A stretch of DNA of 64,000 nt from Combretum micranthum (taxonomy: Eukaryota > Streptophyta > Magnoliopsida > Myrtales > Combretaceae). The notes under the pieces were generated by a model. It saw only the letters and a program-made list of their open reading frames with translations, had not been told where the DNA came from and searched no databases. A program made the translations under genes and the position numbers. Positions 10,188 through 22,589 of this stretch are shown here, piece after piece; the stretch's first letter is position 1, and every line of letters begins with the position of its first letter. The stretch spans positions 62,001 through 126,000 of the forward strand of contig JAMXBD010000399.1 of NCBI GenBank assembly GCA_024138025.1, given 5' to 3'.

Positions 10188-12988
10188 ATACCCCCTTCCT
10201 CTTTCACTTCTTTCACACAATTACTACTCACAAATTTCTCTACAAAAACTCTTTCAAATTCTCCTCTCAAAACTCTCTTCAAATATCTTCCCAAAACTCT
10301 CTCAAAATAATCTCAAACCACTTTCTGCTTACACAAAACCCAAAACCACATAACACTTCAAAAACCTTCTTTAGTTAAACTTTTCTCCATATTTTCTTCT
10401 TCTCATGTCATATAACTTTACATGACCATGGTGTGAGTTTCTAAAAACTAAATGTTATGGAAGCTGCACTATGTTCATGTATTGTTCTTGTTCATGGAAA
10501 TCTATTTATGTTTATGTTGTTATTTTTTTTTTCATATTATTGTTATTATATCTAAGTATTATTATGTATATACATATATATACCTATTCTTTAGAGCATA
10601 TAAGCTCATTTGCAATTTATTTATTCCATGCAAAATAATTTATTTACTTCTTTCATTGCAATTTATTTATTTTTTGCTATTTTAAGACTAGTCTCTAGTC
10701 TTAGACTTGTCCTCATCAAGTCAAAACAAATTTTTCTTTCTTTCATTTTATTTTTCTTTTGGGACTAGTCTACTTCTTAGTCCTGAGAGCCTTGAAGAAG
10801 CTAAGACTCCTTATACTTGACTTTATTTATTATATATGTTATTTTTGCTTGCTATTATATTCTCATCAGATCATGCCATTAAAATTGTTGTCCAAATTTT
10901 TCAAAACTCTAAAAATACTTGATAAAAAGGAGATTTTGTCACTTAGGAATAAGTTTATGAAATATAAAATCTATGGTTTAACGAAAGTAAAAGTTATTCT
11001 CTCCAAGTTTTAAGAAGAACTCACTATAATTTAAAAAACTACTTTTGTTTTGAAAAGCTTTTAAATCATTTCTATATCACTTTGTTTTTCGAAAAGAAAA
11101 TGATTTTTGATACAAAAATGATTTTATGAAAACATAAATAAAGGAAACCTTATGAGAAAGGAATGAGAATTTTCAAATTAAGATCTTTTCAAACAAATGG
11201 GCAAAAAAAATTGTATAGAAAATAAATAGGAAAAAATAGTACTAATGTAGAGAATTTAGAAAAGAAGAAAATTACTTTTCGAAAAAGGTCATCTAGGAGA
11301 AATAATAAGTCAAATATAAGGTAATTCTTTGAAAACAAAAAGAATCAAAATATTCGTTTAAAAAGATTTACAAAATGGATTCTTGAAAACTATATTATTC
11401 TAAACTCCTAATTAATATTGTTTTACTCAAGAAGTATGAATGGACAACAAACACTTGAACATGAATAAATATGAGCTAAGTAACTATAAAAAGAGAATTT
11501 TTCAACTATATAGATAACTAAGTATTTATCAATCAAATTTTGAATGATTTAAAGTGTGAGACAAAATTGTTTTTGAGTTAGAAAATTCATGGTGAATCTG
11601 ATCACCACTTTTTCAGGGCTTAAATGGTTTAGTTTAATGAAATATTTTTAGAAATGGATAGATCTTTTTGAGTAGGTAGAATCGGTATATTATATGTACA
11701 ATTCCGAGTTAAAATGACCAAGTTATGGCCATTTTAAATTGGAATTCTCCTTTATACGAACTTTGACATTTTCATGACATTATTTTGTCAAAATTCAAGA
11801 AAATCATTAAGAAATACTCATTTTGGATATTTTCTTTGACTAGATGACTTCGAGGAAGGATACCTATACCTCGAGGACTATTTCGATTAAGAGGATTATA
11901 TAAGCGACTCATCCGTGTAGAAGAATAGTTGACATGGCATCGTGAGTTTATTTCCTTAAAATGCTTTACTTGTTTATGCTTGTAATCTAGTTGCATTAGA
12001 ATTAAGAAAAGACAAATGGATATGTATGTAAGATAATTCTTTGAAAGAATCCTAAAAATATCGAGGCCGAAATTGATTTAATGTTTGTTTTAGTATAACA
12101 CTTGTTTTGTATGAGATTCTATGATCACTTTAAATTTGATAATAATGATGCTATGATATCATAAATAAATGGATTCATGCATGCCATGAAGTGAGTCACA
12201 TTGCATTGGGTTATTATCCTTGGGTGAGAAGGATTGTAGCTCAAGTCGAAAGCAACACTTGGCGGAGTGACCGAAAGTGATTGCTTGGCGACATGAAGGA
12301 AATGCTTGGCGGAAAGTCCGAAAGTAAGGCTCAATTCAAGTAGACTTAATATGCTTGGCGATATTGGTTGAAAGCATAAATCTTTTTAATTGAAACTACT
12401 CGTTTTGAGGTTACGTATCACGAAACCCCAAATGAAGGGCGTAAATCCATTCAACATATAGTTCTCGGAAAACTATATGCCTTGTTTGCCCACGTGTATG
12501 TTACATTTCATATGTTTGCTTAAATAACTTGTTTGAATTTCATTATAAGAAGTCATTTATGGAAATAATTCTCACTAAGCCTATGAGCTTATACCCTTAT
12601 AGATATCTTTTGTAGTTCACATACTTGTGGTTGAGGCCACATGGACCCTACAGCCAGGTATTTTCCATTCGGGTTAAGGAATTTTTTAGATGAAGTTTAG
12701 TGTTGCATAAGATGTATAAATATTGTTGTAATAGATTTGTGACTAGGGAATGCCCCTAAGTTTTGTAGGATTATTGATATGAATAAATGAATATTATGAA
12801 TCCTCTTTTCTTAATTTGTTATTATATCTTCTTAAGCTTCACTAGTCCATGTATGGTCCTCTAAATTTGTGAGAGCATGCCTTACACTTAATATCAAAGC
12901 TTTTGGGAATGGCTAGTGTTGTCATACTTAAGCTTTAATGTTGAGTGTGGCGGACTGTTACGTTTAGGGTACCCTTTGGGGCGTGACA
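10188..12988 (+). repeat. LTR C, same family, opposite orientation, truncated by insertion of B
   Basis: It starts abruptly at ATACCCCC, which in sister LTRs is directly preceded by TATAA, and ends GGGGCGTGACA at 12988. Internal stretches such as the segment around 12420-12480 with GGGCGTAAATCCATTC match D. The first 700 or so bases must lie beyond elements A and B to the left. No primer site follows 12988, so C is a 3' LTR or a solo LTR. A predicted right target duplication for C is ATATT (12989-12993). Confidence 0.85.
12256..12376 (+). repeat. CTTGGCG-unit minisatellite inside LTR C
   Basis: CTTGGCG occurs four times (12258, 12284, 12305, 12354), mostly alternating with GAAAGT. It lies at the place where LTRs A, D and F carry other tandem units. 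Confidence 0.6.
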
Positions 12989-13862
12989 ATATTCTCATAT
13001 TCTTAAACTTGATTTGTATGTTGTGAGTCGTATGAGAAAATTATAAATAGGCTTTATAGTTTGGTGAGTAGTATTGGTGAAGTAAGGTACACTGAGCAGC
13101 GGGAATTACATCTAAGTTGAAGCATAATTTTTGTAAATTCTTATTTATTGGATATAATGGAACATACCTATGTAAAATATAGGGTCCTTCGCATGAAGCT
13201 GGAAGAGTGGATGTTTACAAAGGCAAACCACTATATATCAATTATGCAATCTTTCTCTCCTCTCTCTTTTTAAATTTCGTGCATATTATTTTATATCTAA
13301 TTTACAATATTCAATTCTCAAAGTAAGTAATCAAAGGGGCCTTACTTTTTTTCTTTTTTTTGCCAAAATAGTTGAATTTCATTCAGTGTAGCAAAATTAC
13401 ATCAATTGTATCAATTAATACAATAAAATTGATTAATGAAGAATTAAGGGTATGAGAACATATTCAAGTAATCACACACATCTTTTCAAGCGTTAAAGTG
13501 TCCCTCACTAGGGATACACATTCTCCAAGGAAAAATCTTACCCCATTGGTTAGTAAACAAATCCCACATAGGGGATAGGACAATCCCACATAAGGGATGG
13601 AAAAAAAAAAAGAATAGAAAAACAATCTAAGCAAATTTGTTTGAAAAGTAGACTTGTAGAGTGGAATTGTGATGTTGCTGGTCAATAATGGTGGGAATGA
13701 TGGAAAAAGACTATAGATTTATGATAAAAATGATAGATCTATAAATATTAATATATAAGTAATGATGGACTTGTAGATTTGTGATGATGAAGAAAACCAA
13801 AACGTTTAGAGAGGAGGGGTACCCACAAGCAATGTGGCTAGCCCCCTATGTTAGGATTTTAT

Positions 13863-13864
<2 letters not shown>
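12989..13864. other. Gene-free stretch
   Basis: AT-rich sequence without long reading frames or recognised element ends. A short local direct repeat built on CCCACATA/GGGAT occurs at about 13560-13600 beside an A run. Confidence 0.5.
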
Positions 13865-13905
<41 letters not shown>

Positions 13906-13939
13906 CGGGGGGAGGGGGGAGAGAGAGAGAGAGAGAGAG
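13865..13939 (+). repeat. G41 homopolymer followed by G-rich and GA repeat
   Basis: 41 consecutive G (13865-13905), then C, six G, A, six G, then an alternating GA run to 13939. On this strand it could form G-quadruplexes. Such a run is also a known weak point for sequencing and assembly, so its length should be treated with caution. Confidence 0.95.
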
Positions 13940-14949
13940 TTAAATGGTTCAACAATTTTGTTATGGACTAATCATATAAGTTATTGAATGATTGAGATTT
14001 ATGCACCCCTTAAATCAAACCATTGAAATACCTATTGTATTAATTCTTGAATTATTCAAATATTTGAATGATGAGTTATATAATCCGCCAACGGGACCAT
14101 ATAAGTTCCCAAATCTTATTATTTTTTTTCACTTATAAAATGAGAATTCAAACATGAAGACTTTCAATAGTGAAAGTGATTGTGTTTTTTAGTTTTGCCT
14201 ATTCTCCATATTATCCTATGACCACTTTAGGCAAGTGCACATGCATTTATTGATGCTCTATTATAATAATTAAGCACATGTATTATTTATAGGAAGATTG
14301 TAGATACTAATAATTACCTTTATTATCTAATTGATAAAATCAAAATCTTAATAAATTAAACAATTGAAGTAAACAAGGTTCACAAATGAATACATAAATC
14401 AAAATACCAAGATTACAAGATATACCTAGATTTCTCCATAATTATATAATCTAAAAAGCTAATCAAAGCAATTATCAATTTTTTTGAAATCTAGAAAATC
14501 CTAAAACAAACTAACGTTTCAATACCAATTTCTAACTCTAGGTTGATTAATTGAAATCTCTTATTTATTAAATCCTTAAAGTCACATCGAGTTTTATGAA
14601 TTCTTTTATTATGTTTGACTTTAATCTAGGAGACTTGTATCATCCTATCTTTAGGGTTACATGCAAATTTCTCTAAATATGTAGATATAATAATATAAGT
14701 GATTTCTCAATCAATGAGCACAAATATAATAAATAATTAATATTTGTACAATATTAATTCAAGAAACAACTTAAATGCATAATTAGATTCAAGAAACTAA
14801 ATTCATTAAGGGTTTATTTGAATTCATGGATTTTAATTGTATTTGATTTGCATCTATAACTTATCTGTATCATATATATTTCATATTTTTTTAGTCTATT
14901 TATGAGTAGAACTGTCATTTTTTTATCAGTATCTGTTTTTATAAGCATT
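13940..14949. other. Gene-free stretch with LTR-like minus-strand texture
   Basis: No coding sequence. On the minus strand, 14810-14230 has the feel of an LTR R-U5 region, ending in GTGCACTTGCC near 14240 as in other plant gypsy LTRs, but no ends or duplications can be fixed. Confidence 0.3.
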
Positions 14950-15220
14950 TGATATGAACCACGTTAACCTGTGACAAAACATGTTACCTAAATTGGAAAT
15001 TAAATCCACGATCATTCTAAGAATGTATGTAAGAACCACGACCTGTTGCTTAACAAAACAAGAACCTTGGTATAAAAGGAGAATGCCACAATCGATGATG
15101 GAAAACTGAATGATAAGTCATGAACGAACGTCACGGGTAAACCAATGAGTTAAGAAAAGTTATTTCCGAAACAAAGAGAATTAACTCTCCAATTTGTATT
15201 CAATCATGTATCTATGTGAG
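14950..15220 (-). repeat. Left direct repeat (LTR fragment) of small gypsy element
   Basis: It is clearly similar over about 270 bp to 16239-16508, sharing GAACCTTGGTATAAAAGGAG and TGTATTCAATCATG. Similarity stops abruptly at about 15220, suggesting that the rest of this LTR was lost by deletion. Confidence 0.7.
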
Positions 15221-15369
15221 TTAAGATCGTTAGTTGAAAAATAAACATCCTTCTCTGAATCTTTCCCCTTAGTATTCAATAGTGTATTTGGTCAATCTTT
15301 TTTACACTCTTACTCTTTTTTTTCACTCTAATTCTTTTCGTGAATAGTCTTTTCTTTTTCTCTTTCACG

Positions 15370-15848
15370 GAATTGTCTCACTAAGCTTATCTAATCGTCA
15401 TGAGCTTCCCATGGTTTGTGGGATGTTAAAATCACATGCCTTTTCTTTAGAACAAAAGAATAGTGCTTATTGTATTCATCATGCTTGGTTCTCCTATCAA
15501 ACTACCATGGTTACCCCAAAAGAATACGACAAGTTTGCATTGGTACCATATCACATAACACTTCGTCATGGTAATTTCCAATGAAAAAGCAATCAAAACC
15601 TGCTTAGTCACCTCAACTTCTCCACACTCATTTGACTATTGCAATTTATAAGGTGTTAGATGCTCAAAGGTTTTGAAACTCCATTTGTCTAATAGAAAGA
15701 TACTATCAAAATTTGTACAACTCCCACTATCAATACTCAAGCTGCATACCTTGTTATTCACATGACATCTAGTATGAAAAATTTGATCACATGGGACCTC
15801 ATCAACATCATCCCTCAACAGATTTGGATTCACTTGTATTTCACTCAT
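15370..15848 (-). pseudogene. Gypsy protease and flanking segment (fragment)
   Basis: The minus strand from 15848 reads through FHTRCHVNNKVCSLSIDSGS, where DSGS is the retropepsin catalytic aspartate motif, and ends this frame at LTPYKLQ. Further pieces in the same direction read GNYHDEVLCDMVPMQ and DRRTKHDEYNKHYSFVLKK, the segment that follows protease in many plant gypsy polyproteins before RT. Stops interrupt it at least twice. RT and integrase are absent, so a large internal deletion must have occurred. It lies between two LTR-like direct repeats in the matching orientation. Confidence 0.72.
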
Positions 15849-16223
15849 TTTTTATGAAACAAACCCTAGACCTAAAAACACGAATTTCACAAGAAGATAA
15901 GAAAAGAATCTAATCAAATATGACGTGAACCTAGGTATAGGAACCTAAGACCCAACGATCAATAATGGAGAAAAAAGAACCTTAATCAAACAAATCCGAA
16001 TCATTTTTTTTCTATCAAGAACAAACTGATTCACAAAAGAAAGGAAGGATTTTTTTTAATATAACATAGACACCAAAACTAACAAACCTAACAAAAGACG
16101 ATCAATAAGATCAGACAAATCAAAACTAACAAAAGATAATTAAGGATATAAACGACTTAAGTTAGGGTTTTGATACAACTTCCTCTAATCAAACTAGATT
16201 ATAGATGATTCTTAGAAAACTTT

Positions 16224-16236
16224 CACTTTGATACCA
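16224..16236 (-). promoter_or_regulatory. Primer-binding-site-like sequence of small gypsy element
   Basis: The minus strand reads TGGTATCAAAGTG, two bases inside the right-hand LTR repeat. The first eight bases are the usual methionine tRNA complement. Confidence 0.6.
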
Positions 16237-16238
16237 AA

Positions 16239-16508
16239 TGGTACAAACCATACCAACCTATGATGAAACCCATTACCTAAATTGGAAACTAAATCCAAGA
16301 TCATTCTAAGAATGCATGGAAGAACCATAACCCGTTGCTTAGCAAAGCAAGAACCTTGGTATAAAAGGAGGATGCCACAATTAGTGATAGAAAATCGATT
16401 GATAAATCGTGAATGAACTCCATGAATAAACCGATAAGTTCATAGACGTTCTTTTCAAAACAAAAGAATCAACTTTCCAATTTGTATTCAATCATGTGTC
16501 TATGTGAT
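16239..16508 (-). repeat. Right direct repeat (5' LTR, R-U5 part) of small gypsy element
   Basis: Sister of 14950-15220. On the minus strand a TATATAAACC box (16532-16523) lies just upstream, so U3 probably continues right of 16508, perhaps to about 16810, but that part has no partner in the left copy. Together the parts suggest a non-autonomous deletion derivative of about 1.6-1.9 kb. Confidence 0.65.
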
Positions 16509-18659
16509 TGTTACAAACCATAGGTTTATATAGACTTTAGCCTCAAAACTAAGTTACAAAACAAAGAAAACAAAGATATACGAAAAGACAACCCTAAGAC
16601 TATAATGGCTGGTGGCTTAAACATCCAAAGCCGGCAGTGTACATGTTGAAGGCTGGCAACTTAGAAGTTTAGCGTACAAGATCCAAGCCTCAAGGCCAAC
16701 GGCTTACACTTCCAATAGCTCAAAGATTTGAAAGGCTTTAATCTTTTGTGTCCTAAACTATTTTATCTCCACTTCTATGTGAATTAGTAATTGGTCTAGG
16801 AGATATGTTAGAATCTAGATTTGATGCCATCTTATCTCCATCATCATCTTTTTTGAAAACCATAAAAATATGATGCCAAGAATGACTATGATATGATGAA
16901 ACATATAGACCTTACATTTAACCATAACCAATTGCATTAAAATCCTAAGGTTTATTAAAACTAAGGTATAATTGAATAGCTCCTCCATAGATGTATCAAA
17001 AAAAGAACAATCAATATCAAGAGTCAGATAATTAAACATATGTAAAAAATATTTTTTGTGATCTCCAATGAACTAAAGTGAACCTTGATGTGCTTTACAC
17101 TCTTTCTCTCTCCGGATAGCTCAAAATGCTTTAAATTGTATTTCTTTTCATAATTTAAAGGTATTTGATTATTAATTTATGTTATAAATTCGGCTTAACA
17201 CAACATCTAAACAGTTATATTCCTCACGATGCAACTCTATGATCCTGACATTTACATTTCAACACAACGAACAAAACACCATGTTTACAATTTGCTTGGT
17301 TTTCTAAGAGTACATAACACATAATATGGTTATGCTAAGTCCTTGTGTTGGCTTCTCAATGCAACTACACAACAAAAGGTCATGTGCTTCATAACATATT
17401 GATATGAAAGAACACAATGTCTAAAGAGTTGTGCTTCCTCCCTATGTTGAATTTTGAACTTTACAAATTTGGGTAAATCTTCAATCAAATCGTGCATAAC
17501 TCATCTAAATCTTTTCTTTTTCTTTCAAATACTCTTTCTACACTTGAACCAAAATAAAACTGAATCAAGTAACCAAAACTCATGAAACTATATGACAAAG
17601 TAATTGAAATATACCTAAAAAACTACTTCTTAAAAAAGGCCTTGAGGCAATTATTAGAAAGCTAGATAATATATATGTGTGCGTGTGTGTGTGTATTCTA
17701 GCTATCTAATTGGAATATGTAGTTACTAATTGATAATCTCCGATTCAAAACTTTAATTGCTTGTATAGGGAAAGAAAAATGAGATTACTATTCCCCCACT
17801 ATATCAAAAGCTAGCTTATTAATAATATATAAATTTTAGCTATCTAATTGGATATGTAGCTAGATTACTATTCCCCTTCTATTGCATGAAAAGAATTCAT
17901 TACAAAGTTTACCGGACTATAATAGTTATTTAGCAGGAGAAATTATACAAAATATTGAACAATTCAATATTATGGAGAGACCATAAGAATAATTTATTAA
18001 TTTATTTTCCTCACGCCCTTCTTCTTATGTTCCCTCTCTTATTTTCCCTTACTTTTACTTTCCTCACTAGACCACAAATGACCATCATTGCATCACCACC
18101 AACACCATACACACCAACAAACACCATAGATCACTACTCTTAGCCAAAACCACCTATGCACCCCCTTATATATGTGGCCTACCCACTAAGACAAACCACA
18201 ACGCATCACTATAAACTAAACCCACTTATGTAACACCATAAACTATATCTACCAAGACCACTATGAACTATACGGAATGTGTTTTTTTTTTTTTTTTTTC
18301 TTTTCTGAATCATTAAAATCAGGGATGTAAACTGGTGAGGTGTTATAGGATACCCACCTATTTGATTGTTAAAACTCTATAGGGTTGTGAGTCAAGTTTG
18401 GGCAACTATATTTTGATCCTATGGGGTTTGGGGACATGTCATAACTCATAATAATGACTAGTGGAAACCAACTTGCCAAATTAAGTATACTTTTAAAATG
18501 AATAATAAAATAAAAGAATCTTACCTAGTGAAGGGGCACTACTCATAGTTAATGCTATTGACTATGACATACGATGCTTGTCTTTGGAATTTAAAGATTT
18601 ATATGAAGTATTACTTGAGATGTTCTTCAGTGAAGGAAATTTTTCTAGTGTGAAATAAA
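16509..18659. other. Gene-free stretch with a GT microsatellite
   Basis: The first 300 bp probably belong to the U3 of the element above. The rest has no coding signal. It includes a TG repeat at 17675-17694, two similar 40-bp stretches near 17690-17730 and 17835-17870 sharing TAGCTATCTAATTGGA, a CAC-rich patch at 18060-18260 and a T run at 18283-18299. Confidence 0.5.
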
Positions 18660-21232
18660 TGAAACACCCTAAATCCTCACCTAACTAAGTTAGACCTTTT
18701 ATAATTAAATAGTATAATAGGCAGTTAATTTGAACTTGAATTTGATCTTATTTTAGAAATTTAATTTGTATAGTTTAATAAGTAAGTTTGTTATTTTTCT
18801 TTGTTTGATTTGTTGGTTATGCATGAGAATGATAGATTGAAGCTAGATATAAGTAGGGATTGAGCTAAAATTGATGAACTTGTAAACAAAAAACCTAGGT
18901 TAGTATATACATGCATATGTTAGATGATTGATTGCATGATTTAAAGTTTGATGAAATAGAAATAGGTTTATGAATGTTGTTTAGACTTGCTATGGATTTG
19001 TATGTTTTTTTTATAATGTTTGGAATGAAGTATGTTATAGTTAAGGAGTGAAGTTTTGAAAAAAAAAAGAACAATAAAAAACATGAAAATTGGACATAGG
19101 GTACTCATTACGACACGTGATGGAACTCGTGATGGTCTTCGTTTCATGTAAAATTTGATGCCCAACTGATCACAAGTGTGATGATGCCCGTTATGCTTGC
19201 AGATTTGGAAATTTTAGATCATTGCGGACATGATCCATCCCATGAGGATTTTTGTTTTGAAAAATTTGAGCCATCAGGGCATGATCAAGATCATGATCAC
19301 CTCTAATCTTTTTATTTCCTCTGATCATGGGCATTCTAGAGGGTGTGATGGCCATCACATCCTCCATCATGGGCGTGATCAGGCCTTGTGTAAAAAAAAA
19401 GAAAAGAAAAGAAAAGAAAGGAAGGAAGGAAGGAAGATAAAATGAAATAGATAAATGGTATTTAATATGATATGTTAATATGAATGAGTTAAGTGAATTT
19501 ATAGATTTAATAACTAATTAGATTAAACATAGTAGTTAAGTATAAAATGAACTTAACTAATCAACTAAGTTCAAATTGGCTTAATGAATTTAAATGAATT
19601 CAAATAAACTAGACTGATTAAGATTCTATAGGGTTTCTAGCCTTACCCTAGTGTAATAGTTGAATATAACTTAGTAATTGAATTAAATGATTAAATCTAA
19701 TCAACTTAGCTAAGATAAAGTTAATAGAAACTTAACTTGTAAATGGCTTAGGGATGAGATAAATAATATAATGGACTATGCCTTAATTAATATGGAGAGT
19801 TTGTTGTTTCAAATATTTTTCTTTTCTTTGAAGTAAAATGAGTATTTTTGAAAATGAATAATTTGATGATGTTTTATAGTAAAAGATTTATAAACAAAGG
19901 AAAAAAATAATTTGATAGATAATAGGGGACAATGCATATCTTAGCATGGCAATTTTTGTACCATGGTGGGGCTCCTACTCAGTGTTTGATCAAATAAGTT
20001 TTAATATAAGTTTGATGTAAGTTACTAATTAATTTAATTGCTTATATGAGTTTAATTTCTTAAACAAATGTTTGCCTTTGAACCTGTCTTCTGATCTATC
20101 CTTTGGTTTTGTTTGGGAAGCAAACGTTTTATAAGATACGCAGTGACTTGGTGTTGTTTGTTAGGATATATATTCTTAATGAACTAAAACTTAAAGTCAG
20201 CTTAATTAGTGAGTGTTACTTATGCTTATATCATTAAATCTAGTCCAAGGAGTGATAACCTTGCTCGGAGCTAAGTACGATAGTTAGGTGCTTAAGCTAT
20301 CCCCTTATTATGATGCAATGATAATCTATAAGTGGCTCGGTGGATAGCTGATAAGGAAAAAAGTATTCACATAACATTTACTTAAGCTTACAGGGAAGTA
20401 ATATGGTTTATCTCACGTTTATGGACGGTTGAGCAAACTGAGATTATGGATTAAGATAATTAGAGATGTGTAATAGCTGTGAACCTAGAGGATGCTATTT
20501 TCTTTTTTTGGTATATCATGTAGAAGATATTGGTACTCAAGTTGCTTATATCAATCCCTTGAGCAGCTACTGTTACTCAGGACCCCTAGATTCCTAAAGA
20601 CTTGTTTCGGAATGTGAGTGCTTCTGTGTTGCTTGATTTACTTTAATTCAGGATGATAAATTGTTGTTTGCTACATTGATTAGTATAAGCTTATGTTTCA
20701 TCTCATGTGTGCTTGTGTTACTGTCGTACTAGGTTTTAACTTATTGTTGCTTTCTTTCCAGGTGTTGATTTGATGATGATGTTTACTTTAGATGTATGGG
20801 ATGACTTGAGAGGATTTTGTTGAAGAGCAAGACAAGTTAGAACTGTTGGATTATATTTTATTTTGTATCAAAGCTGAATTTATCTTTTGAAGTCCTGTAT
20901 TTTCTTTAAGGGTCCACTAGAACGCACATATTTTGTAATAAGTTTTAAAGCCTTGTTTTACCATCAAGAAAGGTATATATGAGATACTTGATGGTTTTTT
21001 TGTTTATGGAAGTTGATCTACTTATGTAAGTAGATTTAGAAATGTTTTTGGTAATAAGTTTTATCGCTGCAAAATCCAGTTGTTTTGAGAATCTAATTAA
21101 ACGATTTCAGAATCTAAAAGTGGATAGGAAATATTCACAAGAAACATATCTTTTAAGGAAGTTGTACATGTTATAGATAAAGTATTATATATGGTGACTG
21201 TATACACCGAGACTTTAGTTTGCGGAGTGGCA
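18660..21232 (+). repeat. Solo LTR G (2573 bp) with 5-bp target duplication
   Basis: It begins TGAAACACCC and ends GGAGTGGCA (TG...CA), and is flanked on both sides by ATAAA (18655-18659 and 21233-21237). No primer site follows and no polypurine tract precedes it, as expected for a solo LTR left by recombination. It is related along its length, in inverse orientation, to LTR H (39365-46303): the block around 20250-20350 (ATGATGCAATGATAATCTATAAGTGGCTC) and the block at 21060-21110 have clear counterparts. The family is unknown; the ends and 5-bp duplication fit gypsy or copia. Confidence 0.82.
19085..19385 (+). repeat. Palindrome-rich CGTGATGATCACG segment inside LTR G
   Basis: Short imperfect palindromes built from GTGATG, GATCAC and GATCATGATC recur over about 300 bp, ending in an A/G microsatellite (19389-19440). 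Related clusters occur at 45045-45130 and 55375-55720. Confidence 0.6.
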
Positions 21233-22589
21233 ATAAAGTTATGCCACCTGACATAAGTGAATTCGATTTTGTTGTCCCAATAATGATCAGAGTTAAGGGT
21301 AGGAATTCGATGAGCAATCACTTCAAGAAGGATCCTTTGATAAAAGCAACGGCTGTTTTGGAGTTGGATAATGGTATAGTGATGACATGTGATGATGTTG
21401 AATGTGGATTTAAAGTATAGTGTTAGCACCCAGATAGGATCGTATATTTCTATCCTTAACTAATTGTAAGGAGCCCATTGAAGTATCAAGTGGAAATATT
21501 TGCAAGATGTAACAAGGATTAAAACACAATAAAAAAAAAAGTAAGATTCATGATGAATTGGGTTAATGGGGTGGGACGGGTTGACACTGGGTATAGTTAA
21601 AAAAAAAAAAAAATTATAAGATCGCATGCTAGGTTTGGTCAATCTTATAGGAAACTGAGATGGATTCGGGTTTAATACAATGGTCCTGAACTTGTCTTAG
21701 TAGCATCCTTATTTAGAGAGAGATAGGGAGGATAATTTAGTAATTTGTAATAGATTACATGTATATTGCTTTTACCCTACTCAACAGTAATAAGTTATTA
21801 TAGGGTTGTTCAATTCCTAGCGAACAAAGAATCATCTATACATTCATCGGATTGCGTTGAACTTGTTATAAATGTACATTTGCATGAATTATTATTAAAA
21901 TCATTTGTATGTAGTTGTTCATTATTATAATTATATTACATCTTATATATGCATAAGATTCTATGAATGATTTTACCATGATTTTTTCTAAAACATTATA
22001 TGTATGAAAAAAATTCTCTTAGGAGATAATTAAGAATATTTAGTACATTTTCGTAAGAGATTTATATATATTACTTAAAAATTAATTATTATTAAAAAAT
22101 AAAAGTAATACATTAGATCTATATAAATTTTGTTTCAAGCAAAAATAAAACAGAAAATATAATTAAATGAAACAATTGTTCACTAATTAACAAGCATTTT
22201 CACAACGTTAATTGAAAAGAAAAGTTACTATATCAACTTATATAATTAGCTTCATTTAATAATAATTTATACAATAAAATTATATATTTAATACAGATTA
22301 TATAATTATTATTTATAGTATACTATTAATTGAAATAGTTGTTCACAAGAATTTATTTAATTAAATATAATTTTATAATAAATGAATTTAATACCATTAA
22401 TTGTTAATTATTGTGAAAGATAAAAAATGTAAAAAAAAAATAGAAAAAGAGGAAAAAAAGAATGGTAGTATAATGAATGATTAAAAAAGTAAATAAGAAT
22501 GAATTTAATGATATTGTGGAAAAAAATTTGAAAAACAGAAATGATGTTGAAAAGCTGGAAAAAAATAAATAAATGATGGTGAAAAGGTA
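21233..22589. other. Gene-free, very AT-rich stretch
   Basis: Frames of 66 codons on plus (21220-21420) and 110 codons on the opposite strand (21429-21097) overlap each other and the LTR end; neither resembles a known protein. From 21850 the sequence is almost pure A/T with runs, compatible with a matrix-attachment-like region, but nothing specific is shown. Confidence 0.4.

Noticed and set aside
13781..13987. Poly-glycine frame over the G run
   Set aside because: Product of the G homopolymer, not a protein-coding signal.
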